Shown here: in pieces, positions 1 to 7,134 of the stretch
Position numbering within the stretch: the first letter of the stretch is position 1
Layout: each line of letters begins with the position of its first letter
Assembly (NCBI GenBank): GCA_017516315.1
Contig: JAFXDE010000032.1
Coordinates: 1-51,670 of the forward strand
Direction of reading: 5' to 3'
Source: Clostridia bacterium
Lineage (GTDB): Bacteria; Bacillota; Clostridia; Oscillospirales; Acutalibacteraceae
DNA length: 51,670 bases
Position numbers and translations under genes: made by a program
The notes under the pieces: generated by a model
Databases searched by the model: none
What the model saw: only the letters and a program-made list of their open reading frames with translations
Told to the model about the DNA's origin: nothing

Positions 1-13
1 TAAATTTTTCCAT
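1..13 (-). CDS. start of a gene leaving the window (partial)
   Basis: Only ATG-GAA-AAA-TTT (Met-Glu-Lys-Phe) lies in the window, read on the minus strand from position 13. An AAAGGAG Shine-Dalgarno (complement of about 22-28) sits 8-9 nt upstream, so the start is convincing. The gene lies downstream of a ZTP-type riboswitch and its terminator. Known ZTP riboswitches control purine and one-carbon folate genes such as purH, fhs, glyA and folD, so a gene of that kind is expected, but four codons cannot identify it. Confidence 0.6.
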
Positions 14-60
14 AGCTTTTGCTCCTTTGCAAATGAGGTAGTTAAACTGTAAATTTTAAA

Positions 61-96
61 TATAAAAGGGCAGTTTTGCTTGCTACAAAACTGCCC
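61..96 (-). terminator. intrinsic terminator of the ZTP riboswitch
   Basis: On the minus strand an 11-bp stem, GGGCAGTTTTG (86-96 side) with CAAAACTGCCC (68-78), has a 7-nt loop and is followed by TTTTATA. Its 5' arm overlaps the conserved CTGGGCA 3' end of the aptamer. Ligand-stabilised folding would therefore compete with the terminator, as in transcriptional ON-switches of this class. Confidence 0.85.
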
Positions 97-170
97 AGAC
101 GGTCGGCTTTTTATTCCCGCGCTCCCTATAGGTCAAGCCCTATAAATCCGTCAGTCACCCGGGAAGTTTT
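90..170 (-). ncRNA. ZTP (pfl motif) riboswitch aptamer
   Basis: Read on the minus strand, the segment carries the pfl/ZTP landmarks in order. These are GGGTGACTGACGG near the 5' end, a hairpin built on CTATAGG, the core GGGAGCGCGGGAAT, and a 3' CCGTCTGGGCAG that would form the pseudoknot. A terminator hairpin follows directly and then a start codon. The class senses ZMP/ZTP, a signal of 10-formyl-tetrahydrofolate shortage. The call is by recalled consensus; a covariance-model scan would settle it. Confidence 0.83.
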
Positions 171-191
171 ATTTTTTTTTACTGTGTCTAT

Positions 192-221
192 ATTCTATCA
201 TTTATACCTTCTTTAAGTCAA
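192..221 (-). promoter_or_regulatory. promoter for the ZTP riboswitch transcript
   Basis: On the minus strand, TTGACT (216-221) and TAGAAT (192-197) are separated by 18 nt. This places transcription start just before the aptamer. The promoter lies immediately past the stop codon of the GH89 gene. Confidence 0.7.
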
Positions 222-229
222 GGTTAAAA

Positions 230-2332
230 TTATATGATAGAACTGTATTTTTCTGTTAAAATCTTGGTAAGTTCGACAGTATTTTCCGAGCTTTTTTCTT
301 TTACGGTATAACTGTTAATAAAACCGAACTCGAACCTCTCCATTTCCTTCTGGAAATCGGTGGTGTTGTAATCGTTTCTTTCGTTATGGTTAAAAGCCGT
401 ATCGGAAATATGACTGCCGTCGGTATCAAAATCCTCCTCCAGCTTTTTAAAGAACATTTCCCAGCGGGGGAGATAATAATACTTTATTAGACCTGCCCAT
501 TCCTTCCAGGCGTAGTCGAAAAGCTCGATATCCTTATGCGGACCCCAGATAGTCAGGAGAGTAACCTCGTTGAGTCTGAAAAGCTCCTTATGCTCCTCAC
601 AGCAGGCATTATCCGTTGCTTCTTTTATGTGACTGTCGAGAGTGAGCTCATCTCTGGTGGAAAGGAGACGGTCGGTATCGAGAAGTATTTCTTTGAATAA
701 AGCCGTGTTCTTTCTGAATGAGGGCATATCCTTTTCTCTGAAAGCCTTCATAACAGCGAAATAAACCTCTTTCGCTTTATTGGAAAGCACTTGTCTCAAT
801 ATGTCGCACAGATCGAAGCTGTAGCCGTCCTTATATGCTTTTTCACTCTTTAAAAGCTCACAGAGAGCTGAGAAAAGCACCTTATTATCGTAACGAAGCT
901 CTACATGGTCATTAGGTGCCGTGTGGTAGTGAGTGGTGGACGGACGGGCAGCTATGATAGAGCTTGTCTCTCTGCCGATGCAGGTGCTGCGATAACAGCT
1001 TTCCTTAAGTAAATGCACAGCCTTTTTCAGACACTCCTCGTCGCTTCCGTAGCGTCTTTCAGCGTAGTCGTCAAGAAAAGCGTCAAGGTTTACCGCGTCT
1101 TTTTCCGTAAGCATATAATAGGCGAGCTCATAGTAAAGCGGGTTCTGGAAAAAGCCCTCGGGGAAAAGACCCGTTCCGATGCAGTTCGGGAAGGTGTCCC
1201 TTCTCTTTTTGTAAACATTTTCACCTAAAAGCTCTACGGAGCCGTGAAGCGAGTTTCTGTCACCGAAGTTATGGAGTGTACCTGCCACGAAGCTGTAACC
1301 CATAAAGCCGCCGAGCTTTTCACTCTTTGAGGCATCAAGGTCGAGAATGAGAAGTCTGTCCTTATCCACCGCTTTTACTATTTCCTCGCGGAGAGACCAG
1401 CCCTGCATAATCCATACGCTGTTTTTATCAAAATCAGTGTACATCTTCGAAATAGTCTTGCCTACATCGTGAAGATATTCGTCACCGTCTACGGGAGGCT
1501 CGTTTTCGTGGAAGGGATCGCAGGCATAAAGTCCGTGAGCGCCGAAAAGCTCTTTCTGCTTATTGAGAAGGGCGGTGCCGACTTTTGTGAAGGCCTCGTC
1601 GAGGGGGTCCAGCTGTACCGTGCCGGGGAAGCCGCACCAGGTAGGAAGTTGCTGAAGACCCTTTGCACCCACCTTTTCGGCTAAAGAAGCGGGAATGTGG
1701 CCGGCGAAGCCCTGCTGAATGGGTGTCATACCGAGCTCGAGCTCTCTGTCCATAATTTTTTTGCCGAGCTCTGCTCTCTTTTCTATGAAGCTAACATCGG
1801 GAATAGACATAAAGGTGTCAAGGTTTGTCATCATCTGCCAGGGGTAGTAGGAGGGGCCTGCCACAAAGGAAAGTGCGTCCTTTTCGCTGAGACCGAAATC
1901 ACGGAGAGTATAGTAAATAACAGCCTCATTACCTACCACCGTCAGAGGCATATTTATGCCGTTCATAGCCATAAAGTCTATCTCTTTTTCCCATTTGTCC
2001 CACTGCCATGAACGCATGGAATAGCCTAAGGTACAGTAGTTGAGATAGGCTCTCTTTTTTTGCTCGATTATTTTTTCCTGCTTTTCCTCGGGTAGGGGAG
2101 CAGAGGTCACCTCGAAGGAGGTATTTCCGCAGTGGGAAAGGTTAACTTTGCAGTATTTTTTGAGATAGTCATAGTAGCCCATAGCCTGGCTGACCTTGCA
2201 ATTACCCTTTATATGTATCTTTCCGTCAAGAGTGTAATATTCGTAGTAGTCCTTGCCGTCGGCTCGTTCTTTTATTTCAAGAGTAAAGCAGTCGGCAACA
2301 AGGGGAGAGTTTCGTTTAATAAGGTTTTCCAT
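230..2332 (-). CDS. alpha-N-acetylglucosaminidase, GH89 (NAGLU family)
   Basis: A 700-residue protein of the NAGLU/GH89 family, which removes terminal alpha-linked GlcNAc from glycans such as mucin O-glycans. Typical family stretches are YLNYCTLGYSMRSWQWDKWE followed by IDFMAMNGINMPL, then PSYYPWQ, and FHENEPP, which carries glutamates in the expected active-site region. No signal peptide is visible, so it probably acts in the cytoplasm on imported oligosaccharides. I chose ATG at 2332 (MENLIKRN) because GAGGTG lies 6 nt upstream. The in-frame GTG at 2341 falls inside that Shine-Dalgarno. The gene is monocistronic and divergent from the small membrane protein. The family is secure; the substrate is inferred. 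Confidence 0.9.
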   Translation of the reverse strand: MENLIKRNSPLVADCFTLEIKERADGKDYYEYYTLDGKIHIKGNCKVSQAMGYYDYLKKYCKVNLSHCGNTSFEVTSAPLPEEKQEKIIEQKKRAYLNYCTLGYSMRSWQWDKWEKEIDFMAMNGINMPLTVVGNEAVIYYTLRDFGLSEKDALSFVAGPSYYPWQMMTNLDTFMSIPDVSFIEKRAELGKKIMDRELELGMTPIQQGFAGHIPASLAEKVGAKGLQQLPTWCGFPGTVQLDPLDEAFTKVGTALLNKQKELFGAHGLYACDPFHENEPPVDGDEYLHDVGKTISKMYTDFDKNSVWIMQGWSLREEIVKAVDKDRLLILDLDASKSEKLGGFMGYSFVAGTLHNFGDRNSLHGSVELLGENVYKKRRDTFPNCIGTGLFPEGFFQNPLYYELAYYMLTEKDAVNLDAFLDDYAERRYGSDEECLKKAVHLLKESCYRSTCIGRETSSIIAARPSTTHYHTAPNDHVELRYDNKVLFSALCELLKSEKAYKDGYSFDLCDILRQVLSNKAKEVYFAVMKAFREKDMPSFRKNTALFKEILLDTDRLLSTRDELTLDSHIKEATDNACCEEHKELFRLNEVTLLTIWGPHKDIELFDYAWKEWAGLIKYYYLPRWEMFFKKLEEDFDTDGSHISDTAFNHNERNDYNTTDFQKEMERFEFGFINSYTVKEKSSENTVELTKILTEKYSSII

Positions 2333-2361
2333 TTTTCGCACCTCTTTATTTTGATAGGCTT

Positions 2362-2390
2362 AATATAACATATATTTTATAATCCGTAAA
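2362..2390 (-). promoter_or_regulatory. possible promoter of the GH89 gene
   Basis: On the minus strand, TTTACG and TATATT (complement of 2362-2367) are 17 nt apart and upstream of the GH89 Shine-Dalgarno. The -35 matches the consensus in only four of six positions, so this is a weak call. Confidence 0.35.
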
Positions 2391-2428
2391 TAGTAAAATT
2401 AAAAATAGTAAAGCTCTCTCTGCGTAGA

Positions 2429-2458
2429 TTGACAAGGTAAGACGACCGGTGGTATTAT
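2429..2458 (+). promoter_or_regulatory. promoter of the small membrane protein gene
   Basis: A perfect TTGACA (2429-2434) lies 18 nt before TATTAT (2453-2458). It drives rightward transcription toward the gene at 2564, through a palindromic repeat at 2505-2550. Confidence 0.7.
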
Positions 2459-2504
2459 ATTAATGCAGAATTAAAGTATTAACGGTAAAATCTGTAATAT
2501 AAAA

Positions 2505-2550
2505 GGAATGATTCGTAGGGACATGGCGTGCCGTGTCCGCAAAAAGATAA
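2505..2550. repeat. REP-like palindromic repeat, copy 1
   Basis: A near-perfect palindrome of GGACATGGC (2519-2527) and GCCGTGTCC (2530-2538) has one G-U pair and is flanked by AATGATTC and an A-rich tail. A diverged relative with the same flanks lies at 12742-12790. Both sit in the 5' leader just before a Shine-Dalgarno, which suggests a small dispersed repeat family. Confidence 0.55.
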
Positions 2551-2563
2551 AGAGGTGATTGCC

Positions 2564-3001
2564 GTGCTTATGAGATTCGTTACGAACACATTATGGTCTA
2601 CCTTAGCCTTGCTGATGATGAGTGCGATTTTTACCCTTTCGGGCTTTTTTGTCTTAGAAAGCATTAAGCCTGTGGCGGGTTCTCTGACGGCAGCTCTCTT
2701 CTGCGTCTTTTTATTCATTGGTTACCTCATCGGTCAGAGACTTCATTACAGGAAAAGCTTAAGTCCTGTTTCTATTGTAATGCTTCCCGTACTTATCCTT
2801 GCCGTTCTGTACGGCTTAAGTTTAGTGGGTATTCCTTTCGTTTCAATGATGATTCAGTATCCCTCTGCAGTATGGGGCGAAGCTTTAAATTTACCGAGAC
2901 CTGATGAAGCCCCCGTATTATTTTACGGTGTGTTAGTCGCTCATTATCTTGCATCTGCTTTGTCTCTGCTTTTAGGTGCACGGAAAAAGCATAAGTCATA
3001 A
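2564..3001 (+). CDS. small multipass membrane protein, unknown function
   Basis: A protein of about 145 residues with roughly four hydrophobic helices, at about 8-30, 40-58, 70-95 and 115-135. It ends in a short basic tail (GARKKHKS). I see no recognised domain. The start is GTG 2564, 8 nt after AGAGG (2551-2555); ATG 2570 is the alternative. Earlier in-frame GTGs fall inside the palindromic repeat and lack a ribosome site. It has its own TTGACA promoter and no visible partner, because the lysine-regulated dap operon starts right after it with a separate promoter. Confidence 0.6.
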   Translation: MLMRFVTNTLWSTLALLMMSAIFTLSGFFVLESIKPVAGSLTAALFCVFLFIGYLIGQRLHYRKSLSPVSIVMLPVLILAVLYGLSLVGIPFVSMMIQYPSAVWGEALNLPRPDEAPVLFYGVLVAHYLASALSLLLGARKKHKS

Positions 3002-3022
3002 ACACTTTTTCACATTACCCTA

Positions 3023-3051
3023 TTGACACTTTAAAGAATTAGTGATAAAAT
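3023..3051 (+). promoter_or_regulatory. promoter of the lysine-riboswitch dap operon
   Basis: TTGACA (3023-3028), a 17-nt spacer and TAAAAT (3046-3051) form a near-consensus sigma-A promoter. It lies just upstream of the L-box leader. Confidence 0.85.
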
Positions 3052-3080
3052 CATAAAAAAATAAAATATTTCAATTAAAG

Positions 3081-3240
3081 ATAGAGGCGCGGTTTATCAT
3101 CAGTAGCTTTATTTCAAAGGGAATTTCGCACATTCCTTTAAAGTGAAAGGGGTCGCCGCCGAAGGAGTCAGGCGAAAGACATCCTGGGCAAAGGGAATAA
3201 TATCTCTTTGACTGTCGCTTATGCGGAGTGCTATTATAAT
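3081..3240 (+). ncRNA. lysine riboswitch (L-box)
   Basis: The leader carries the L-box landmarks in order: AGAGGCGCGG, AGTAGC, GTGAAAGGGG, CGCCGAAGG, CTGGGCAAAGGG, and TGACTGTCGC near the 3' end, with a long helix between. It precedes dapA and is followed by an intrinsic terminator. This fits lysine-dependent premature termination of diaminopimelate/lysine synthesis genes. Confidence 0.93.
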
Positions 3241-3278
3241 TGTGTTTTACGGCTTGCAGTCGTATATTATCGATTTTA

Positions 3279-3311
3279 AAAGCATTCGTTTTCCGAGTGC
3301 TTTATATTTTT
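3279..3311 (+). terminator. lysine riboswitch terminator
   Basis: Stem AAAGCATTCG (3279-3288) pairs with CGAGTGCTTT (3294-3303), with one G-U pair and a 5-nt loop, followed by ATATTTTT. It ends about 35 nt before the dapA start and is the expected OFF-state structure of the L-box. Confidence 0.85.
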
Positions 3312-3346
3312 GATTGAGATATGAAAACAAAGGAGTTATGATTATT

Positions 3347-4237
3347 ATGGAAAGAAAGCCTATTTTTACCGGTGCCGCTTCGGCTCTTATCACACCTCTC
3401 AATGAAAACGGTGTTGACTACGAAAGCTTTAAGAAATTAATCGAATGGCAGATTGCTGAGGGCATCAGCGCTCTCGTTATCGCCGGCACATCAGGAGAAG
3501 GCTCGACGCTTACCGACGAAGAGCACAGAGAGGTTCTTAAGTTTGCTGTGGATGTAGTTGCCGGTCGTGTACCCGTTATCGCAGGTACAGGCTCAAACGA
3601 TACCGACTACGCTATCGACCTTACAAAGTATGCCTGTGAGGTAGGCTGTGATGCTATGCTTGTTGTAACACCTTATTACAACAAGGCTACACAAAAGGGT
3701 CTCATAAAAATGTTCACCGCTATTGCTGATGCAAGCACCAAGCCCATTATTCTTTATAACGTTCCTTCCAGAACAGGCGTGAATATCGAACCAGCTACCT
3801 ATGCCGCACTTGCTGATCATCCTATGATTCAGGGCATCAAGGAAGCAAACGGACAGATTGATAAGATTGTAGAGACCATGGCTCTCGTAGGCGATAAGCT
3901 CGACCTTTATTCGGGTAACGATGACCAGATTATTCCTCTTCTTTCAGTAGGCGGTAAGGGTGTTATTTCTGTTCTTTCAAATGTTATTCCCAAAGAAACA
4001 AATGAAATGTGTCAGAAGTTCTTTGACGGTGACGTAAAGGGTGCCGCAGAAATGCAGTTCAAATATTTCGGTCTTATCAAGGCTCTCTTCAGCGAGGTTA
4101 ATCCCATCCCCGCCAAAGCCGCTATGGCCGCTATGGGCTTCTGTGAGGATTATGTAAGACTTCCTCTGACTGTTATGGAGGATAGCACAAAGGCAGTTCT
4201 TCTCGAAAAAATGCGTGAGCAGGGTATCAATGTATAA
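3347..4237 (+). CDS. dapA: 4-hydroxy-tetrahydrodipicolinate synthase
   Basis: DapA condenses pyruvate with aspartate semialdehyde, the first committed step to diaminopimelate and lysine. The 296-residue length is normal. The Schiff-base lysine is Lys165 in GIKEANG and the catalytic tyrosine is Tyr137 in LYNVPSRTG, each within a few positions of the E. coli enzyme; AGTSGEGSTL is the pyruvate-binding loop. I chose ATG 3347 (MERKPIFTG) because it matches the usual N-terminus. AAAGGAG is 11 nt upstream; ATG 3338 is closer than ideal and TTG 3314 lacks a site. It is first in an operon under a lysine riboswitch, followed by dapB. Confidence 0.96.
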   Translation: MERKPIFTGAASALITPLNENGVDYESFKKLIEWQIAEGISALVIAGTSGEGSTLTDEEHREVLKFAVDVVAGRVPVIAGTGSNDTDYAIDLTKYACEVGCDAMLVVTPYYNKATQKGLIKMFTAIADASTKPIILYNVPSRTGVNIEPATYAALADHPMIQGIKEANGQIDKIVETMALVGDKLDLYSGNDDQIIPLLSVGGKGVISVLSNVIPKETNEMCQKFFDGDVKGAAEMQFKYFGLIKALFSEVNPIPAKAAMAAMGFCEDYVRLPLTVMEDSTKAVLLEKMREQGINV

Positions 4238-4251
4238 TTGAGGTTTTAGAA

Positions 4252-4992
4252 ATGAAAATAGCAGTAAACGGTGCAGGCGGCAGAATGGGAAAGACTCTTT
4301 GCGACCTCATCGAAAAAAGTGAAAAGCATACTCTTGCCGCTGCTGTAAGCATGGAGTTTGAAACTGACAGCGAAAAGGGTGTTTATAAAAGTCTCGAGGA
4401 ATTTTCGGGCGAATGTGATATGCTTATTGATTTTTCTAATCACAGCGCCACCTACGATGTGACCTCTTATGCCCTTAAAAGAGGACTTCCCGTGGTTATA
4501 GCCACCACGGGTCAGAGCGAGGAGGAAATGGCACTGATTAAAAGTGCGAGCGCTGAGGTGCCTGTGTTTTATTCGCAGAATATGTCTCTCGGTGTAGCGA
4601 TTCTTTCCTGCCTTGCTAAAATCGCCGCCAAGGCTCTTCCTGACTGTGACATAGAGATTATCGAAAAGCATCATAATCAGAAGCTTGATGTACCCTCAGG
4701 TACGGCGATTTTACTTGCTGACTCTATCCGAAGTGTCAGAAGCGAATGTGAATATAACATCGGCAGACACGAATACGGAAAGAGAGCGAAAAACGAAATA
4801 GGAATCCATTCTCTCCGTATGGGCGGTGAGGTCGGAACTCACGAAATCATCTTCGCTATGGGCAGTCAGGTAATCACCCTGAAGCATGAGGCTGAAAACA
4901 GAAGCCTTTTCGCCGAGGGTGCGATTTCCGCCGCCGAGTATCTTGCTTCACAGGAAGCAGGCTTCTATAATATGGACAATATATTAAACTGA
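4252..4992 (+). CDS. dapB: 4-hydroxy-tetrahydrodipicolinate reductase
   Basis: DapB uses NAD(P)H to reduce the DapA product to tetrahydrodipicolinate. The 246-residue protein begins with the Rossmann motif VNGAGGRMG. It carries the family signature EKHHNQKLDVPSGTA (about 141-155), which contains the catalytic histidine-lysine region, and NMSLGVAI. It follows dapA by 14 nt in the same lysine-regulated transcript. A hairpin with a short U-run just after the stop may reduce expression of the genes downstream. Confidence 0.95.
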   Translation: MKIAVNGAGGRMGKTLCDLIEKSEKHTLAAAVSMEFETDSEKGVYKSLEEFSGECDMLIDFSNHSATYDVTSYALKRGLPVVIATTGQSEEEMALIKSASAEVPVFYSQNMSLGVAILSCLAKIAAKALPDCDIEIIEKHHNQKLDVPSGTAILLADSIRSVRSECEYNIGRHEYGKRAKNEIGIHSLRMGGEVGTHEIIFAMGSQVITLKHEAENRSLFAEGAISAAEYLASQEAGFYNMDNILN

Positions 4993-4996
4993 ATCT

Positions 4997-5022
4997 AAGG
5001 GGTGACGGAAGTCACCCTTTTT
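4997..5022 (+). terminator. terminator-like hairpin after dapB
   Basis: GGGTGAC (5000-5006), a GGAA tetraloop and GTCACCC (5011-5017) form a tight stem, extended by AAG/TTT pairs and ending in five T residues. It lies between dapB and the next co-oriented gene, so it may be a full or a partial terminator. Confidence 0.6.
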
Positions 5023-5037
5023 GAAAGAGTGAATAAA

Positions 5038-6186
5038 ATGACAGACGAAAAAATTCTTTCTCTTTGTGAGGAAATCTATCCTCTTGCCCGTGATATACGA
5101 AGAAAAATTCACAGCTATCCCGAAAGAGGAAACAGAGAATACCGTACTACGGAGCTGATCTTTTCTTATCTCGAAAAATGGGGCTATACCTGCGAAAGAC
5201 ATCTTTCTACGGGTGTAGTGGCTACATTAAAGGGTGATAAAGAGGGTAAAACCGTAGCGCTCCGTGCAGATATTGATGCTTTAGCCGTAACGGAAAAGAC
5301 AGGTCTTTTCTTTTCGTCGGAAAATTCGGGCGTTATGCACGCCTGCGGTCACGATATCCATACCGCATCGCTTTTAGGCGCGGCAAAGGTTCTGGCTTCT
5401 CTTAAGAGTGAGCTAAAGGGTACCGTAAAGCTTATCTTTCAGCCTGACGAGGAGGGCGACGGCGGTGCGCAGAGGCTTATCGAAAAGGGTGTAATGAAGG
5501 GCGTGGACGAGGTTTACGGTATTCATATAAGACCTGAGCTTCGTACGGGAAGCATAATGGTTAAATACGGTAAATTCTATGCCGCCTCGGATATAATCGA
5601 AATCGATGTAAAGGGAAAATCTACCCACTGCGCCGAGCCTCATAAGGGAACAGATGCCATTCTTATCGGCTCTCATATCGTGACAGCCTTACAGACTCTC
5701 GTTTCCAGAGAGATTAATCCTACAGACAGTGCGGTTATTACCATAGGCACCTTTAACGGCGGCAGCTTCAGAAACACCGTTTCCGGCTCCTGCTCACTTA
5801 CGGGTGTTACACGCTCCCTCGGCAAGGAAACCCGTATGTTTCTGCGGAAAAGAATAAAGGAAACCGCTGAGAATATAGCAAAGGCTATGGGCGGTGAGGC
5901 TGAGGTAAGGATAATCGAAAGCTATCCGGGAATAGTAAATGATGATGAAAAAACAGCTTACATTGAAGCCTGCGCACGGGAAATTTTAGGCAAGGAAAAT
6001 GTAGCTGTGGGAACACTTCCGCTTATGACCACGGAGGATTTCGGCTATTATCTTGACCAAGCCAAGGGATGTTTTTACCATGTAGGCTGTGAGTGTGAGC
6101 AGTGCTTACATTCCGAATACTTCAATCCCGACGAATCGGCTATTATGACTTCTATGATAATGCATGTAAAGAGCGTTATGGGGTGA
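5038..6186 (+). CDS. M20 family amidohydrolase (N-acyl-amino-acid deacylase type)
   Basis: A 382-residue M20D-type metalloamidohydrolase, cytoplasmic. Metal ligands are in HACGHD (about residue 101), in QPDEEGDGG, and in the late segment MTTEDFGYYL. A central dimerisation domain carries the family H in STHCAEP. Relatives hydrolyse N-acetyl amino acids, hippurate or indole conjugates. The position behind dapAB allows an N-acetyl-diaminopimelate deacetylase role, but the family is too broad to name a substrate. Start ATG 5038 follows GAAAGAG; the in-frame GTG 5002 lies inside the preceding hairpin. The stop is 4 nt before the next gene. Confidence 0.88.
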   Translation: MTDEKILSLCEEIYPLARDIRRKIHSYPERGNREYRTTELIFSYLEKWGYTCERHLSTGVVATLKGDKEGKTVALRADIDALAVTEKTGLFFSSENSGVMHACGHDIHTASLLGAAKVLASLKSELKGTVKLIFQPDEEGDGGAQRLIEKGVMKGVDEVYGIHIRPELRTGSIMVKYGKFYAASDIIEIDVKGKSTHCAEPHKGTDAILIGSHIVTALQTLVSREINPTDSAVITIGTFNGGSFRNTVSGSCSLTGVTRSLGKETRMFLRKRIKETAENIAKAMGGEAEVRIIESYPGIVNDDEKTAYIEACAREILGKENVAVGTLPLMTTEDFGYYLDQAKGCFYHVGCECEQCLHSEYFNPDESAIMTSMIMHVKSVMG

Positions 6187-6190
6187 AAGA

Positions 6191-6973
6191 ATGAAATATA
6201 ACTATCATACACATACGGAAAGATGCCACCACGCAAAAGGGAAGGACGAAGAATTTGTTCTTGCCGCCATCGAAGCAGGCTTCGACGAAATAGGCTTCGC
6301 TGACCACGGACCCTGGCCCTATGAGGGCGGCTTCGTTTCCCATATAAGAATGACACCCGACGAGCTTAAGGGCTACTGCGACAGCATCAAGGCTCTCAGA
6401 GAAAAGTACAGGGATAAAATCAGCATAAAGCTCGGTCTGGAAAGTGAATATTTCCCTAAATATTTTCCTTGGCTTAAAGAAAAAATCCGTGAGCACGGAA
6501 TAGATTACCTTATCTGCGGACATCATTTCTGTACCGATGAGCCGGGCAGTATTTATAACGGTAATATCACTGAAAAGGAAGAAATAAAGAATTATAAAAA
6601 CGATATTCTGGCAGCTCTCGATTCGGGTATGTATTCCTATATTGCCCATCCCGACATCTTTTTGAAGGGATATCCGTCTTTTGATGAAAAGTGTGAGGAG
6701 GCCTCACGGGCCATTATCTCAAAGGCAGCGGAAACGGACACACCTTTAGAGTACAATCTTCTCGGAGTGAAGTACAGCAGGAGTGCAGGAAGGGACGGCT
6801 ATCCTCATCCCTCTTTCTGGAAAATAGCAGGGGAGTACGGAGTAAAGGCTGTTATCGGTATCGATGCGCATACTCCCGAAGCATACTTCGAAAGCGACCT
6901 TTATAAGGAGGCGGAAGAGTTTCTTTCGCGCTGCGGTGTTATTTTGACGGATAAAATCAGATTTTTCAGATAA
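6191..6973 (+). CDS. PHP-domain phosphatase, histidinol-phosphatase (HisJ) family
   Basis: A 260-residue PHP metal-dependent phosphatase. Metal-binding motifs appear in order: HTHTERCHH near the N-terminus, DHGPWPY, LGLESEYF, CGHHF, HPDIF and GIDAHTPE near the C-terminus. Family members include histidinol-phosphate phosphatase HisK/HisJ. No other his genes are present, so the substrate is open. It is tightly linked to the M20 gene (4-nt gap) and is followed by a terminator-like hairpin. Confidence 0.85.
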   Translation: MKYNYHTHTERCHHAKGKDEEFVLAAIEAGFDEIGFADHGPWPYEGGFVSHIRMTPDELKGYCDSIKALREKYRDKISIKLGLESEYFPKYFPWLKEKIREHGIDYLICGHHFCTDEPGSIYNGNITEKEEIKNYKNDILAALDSGMYSYIAHPDIFLKGYPSFDEKCEEASRAIISKAAETDTPLEYNLLGVKYSRSAGRDGYPHPSFWKIAGEYGVKAVIGIDAHTPEAYFESDLYKEAEEFLSRCGVILTDKIRFFR

Positions 6974-6983
6974 AGAAATAATT

Positions 6984-7027
6984 AATGCCCGTTGAGAACA
7001 GTGGTATGTTCCCGGCGGGTATTATTT
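6984..7027 (+). terminator. terminator after the PHP gene
   Basis: A long hairpin pairs AATGCCCG...GAGAACA with TGTTCCC...CGGGTATT, with several G-U pairs, and is followed by ATTTGTCTG. The U-run is imperfect, but the position at an operon end supports the call. Confidence 0.6.
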
Positions 7028-7077
7028 GTCTGTGTATAATTTGCTGAAAAAGGAAATTAAAAAAGCTTAAATCAAGA

Positions 7078-7106
7078 TAGACTTTTTAAGCCTTATATGT
7101 TATTAT
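7078..7106 (+). promoter_or_regulatory. promoter of the NhaC operon
   Basis: TAGACT (7078-7083) and TATTAT (7101-7106) are separated by 17 nt, about 30 nt upstream of the nhaC-type start. The -35 matches four of six consensus positions. Confidence 0.5.
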
Positions 7107-7134
7107 TAACAAAAAAACAGTAAGGAGAGTACAA

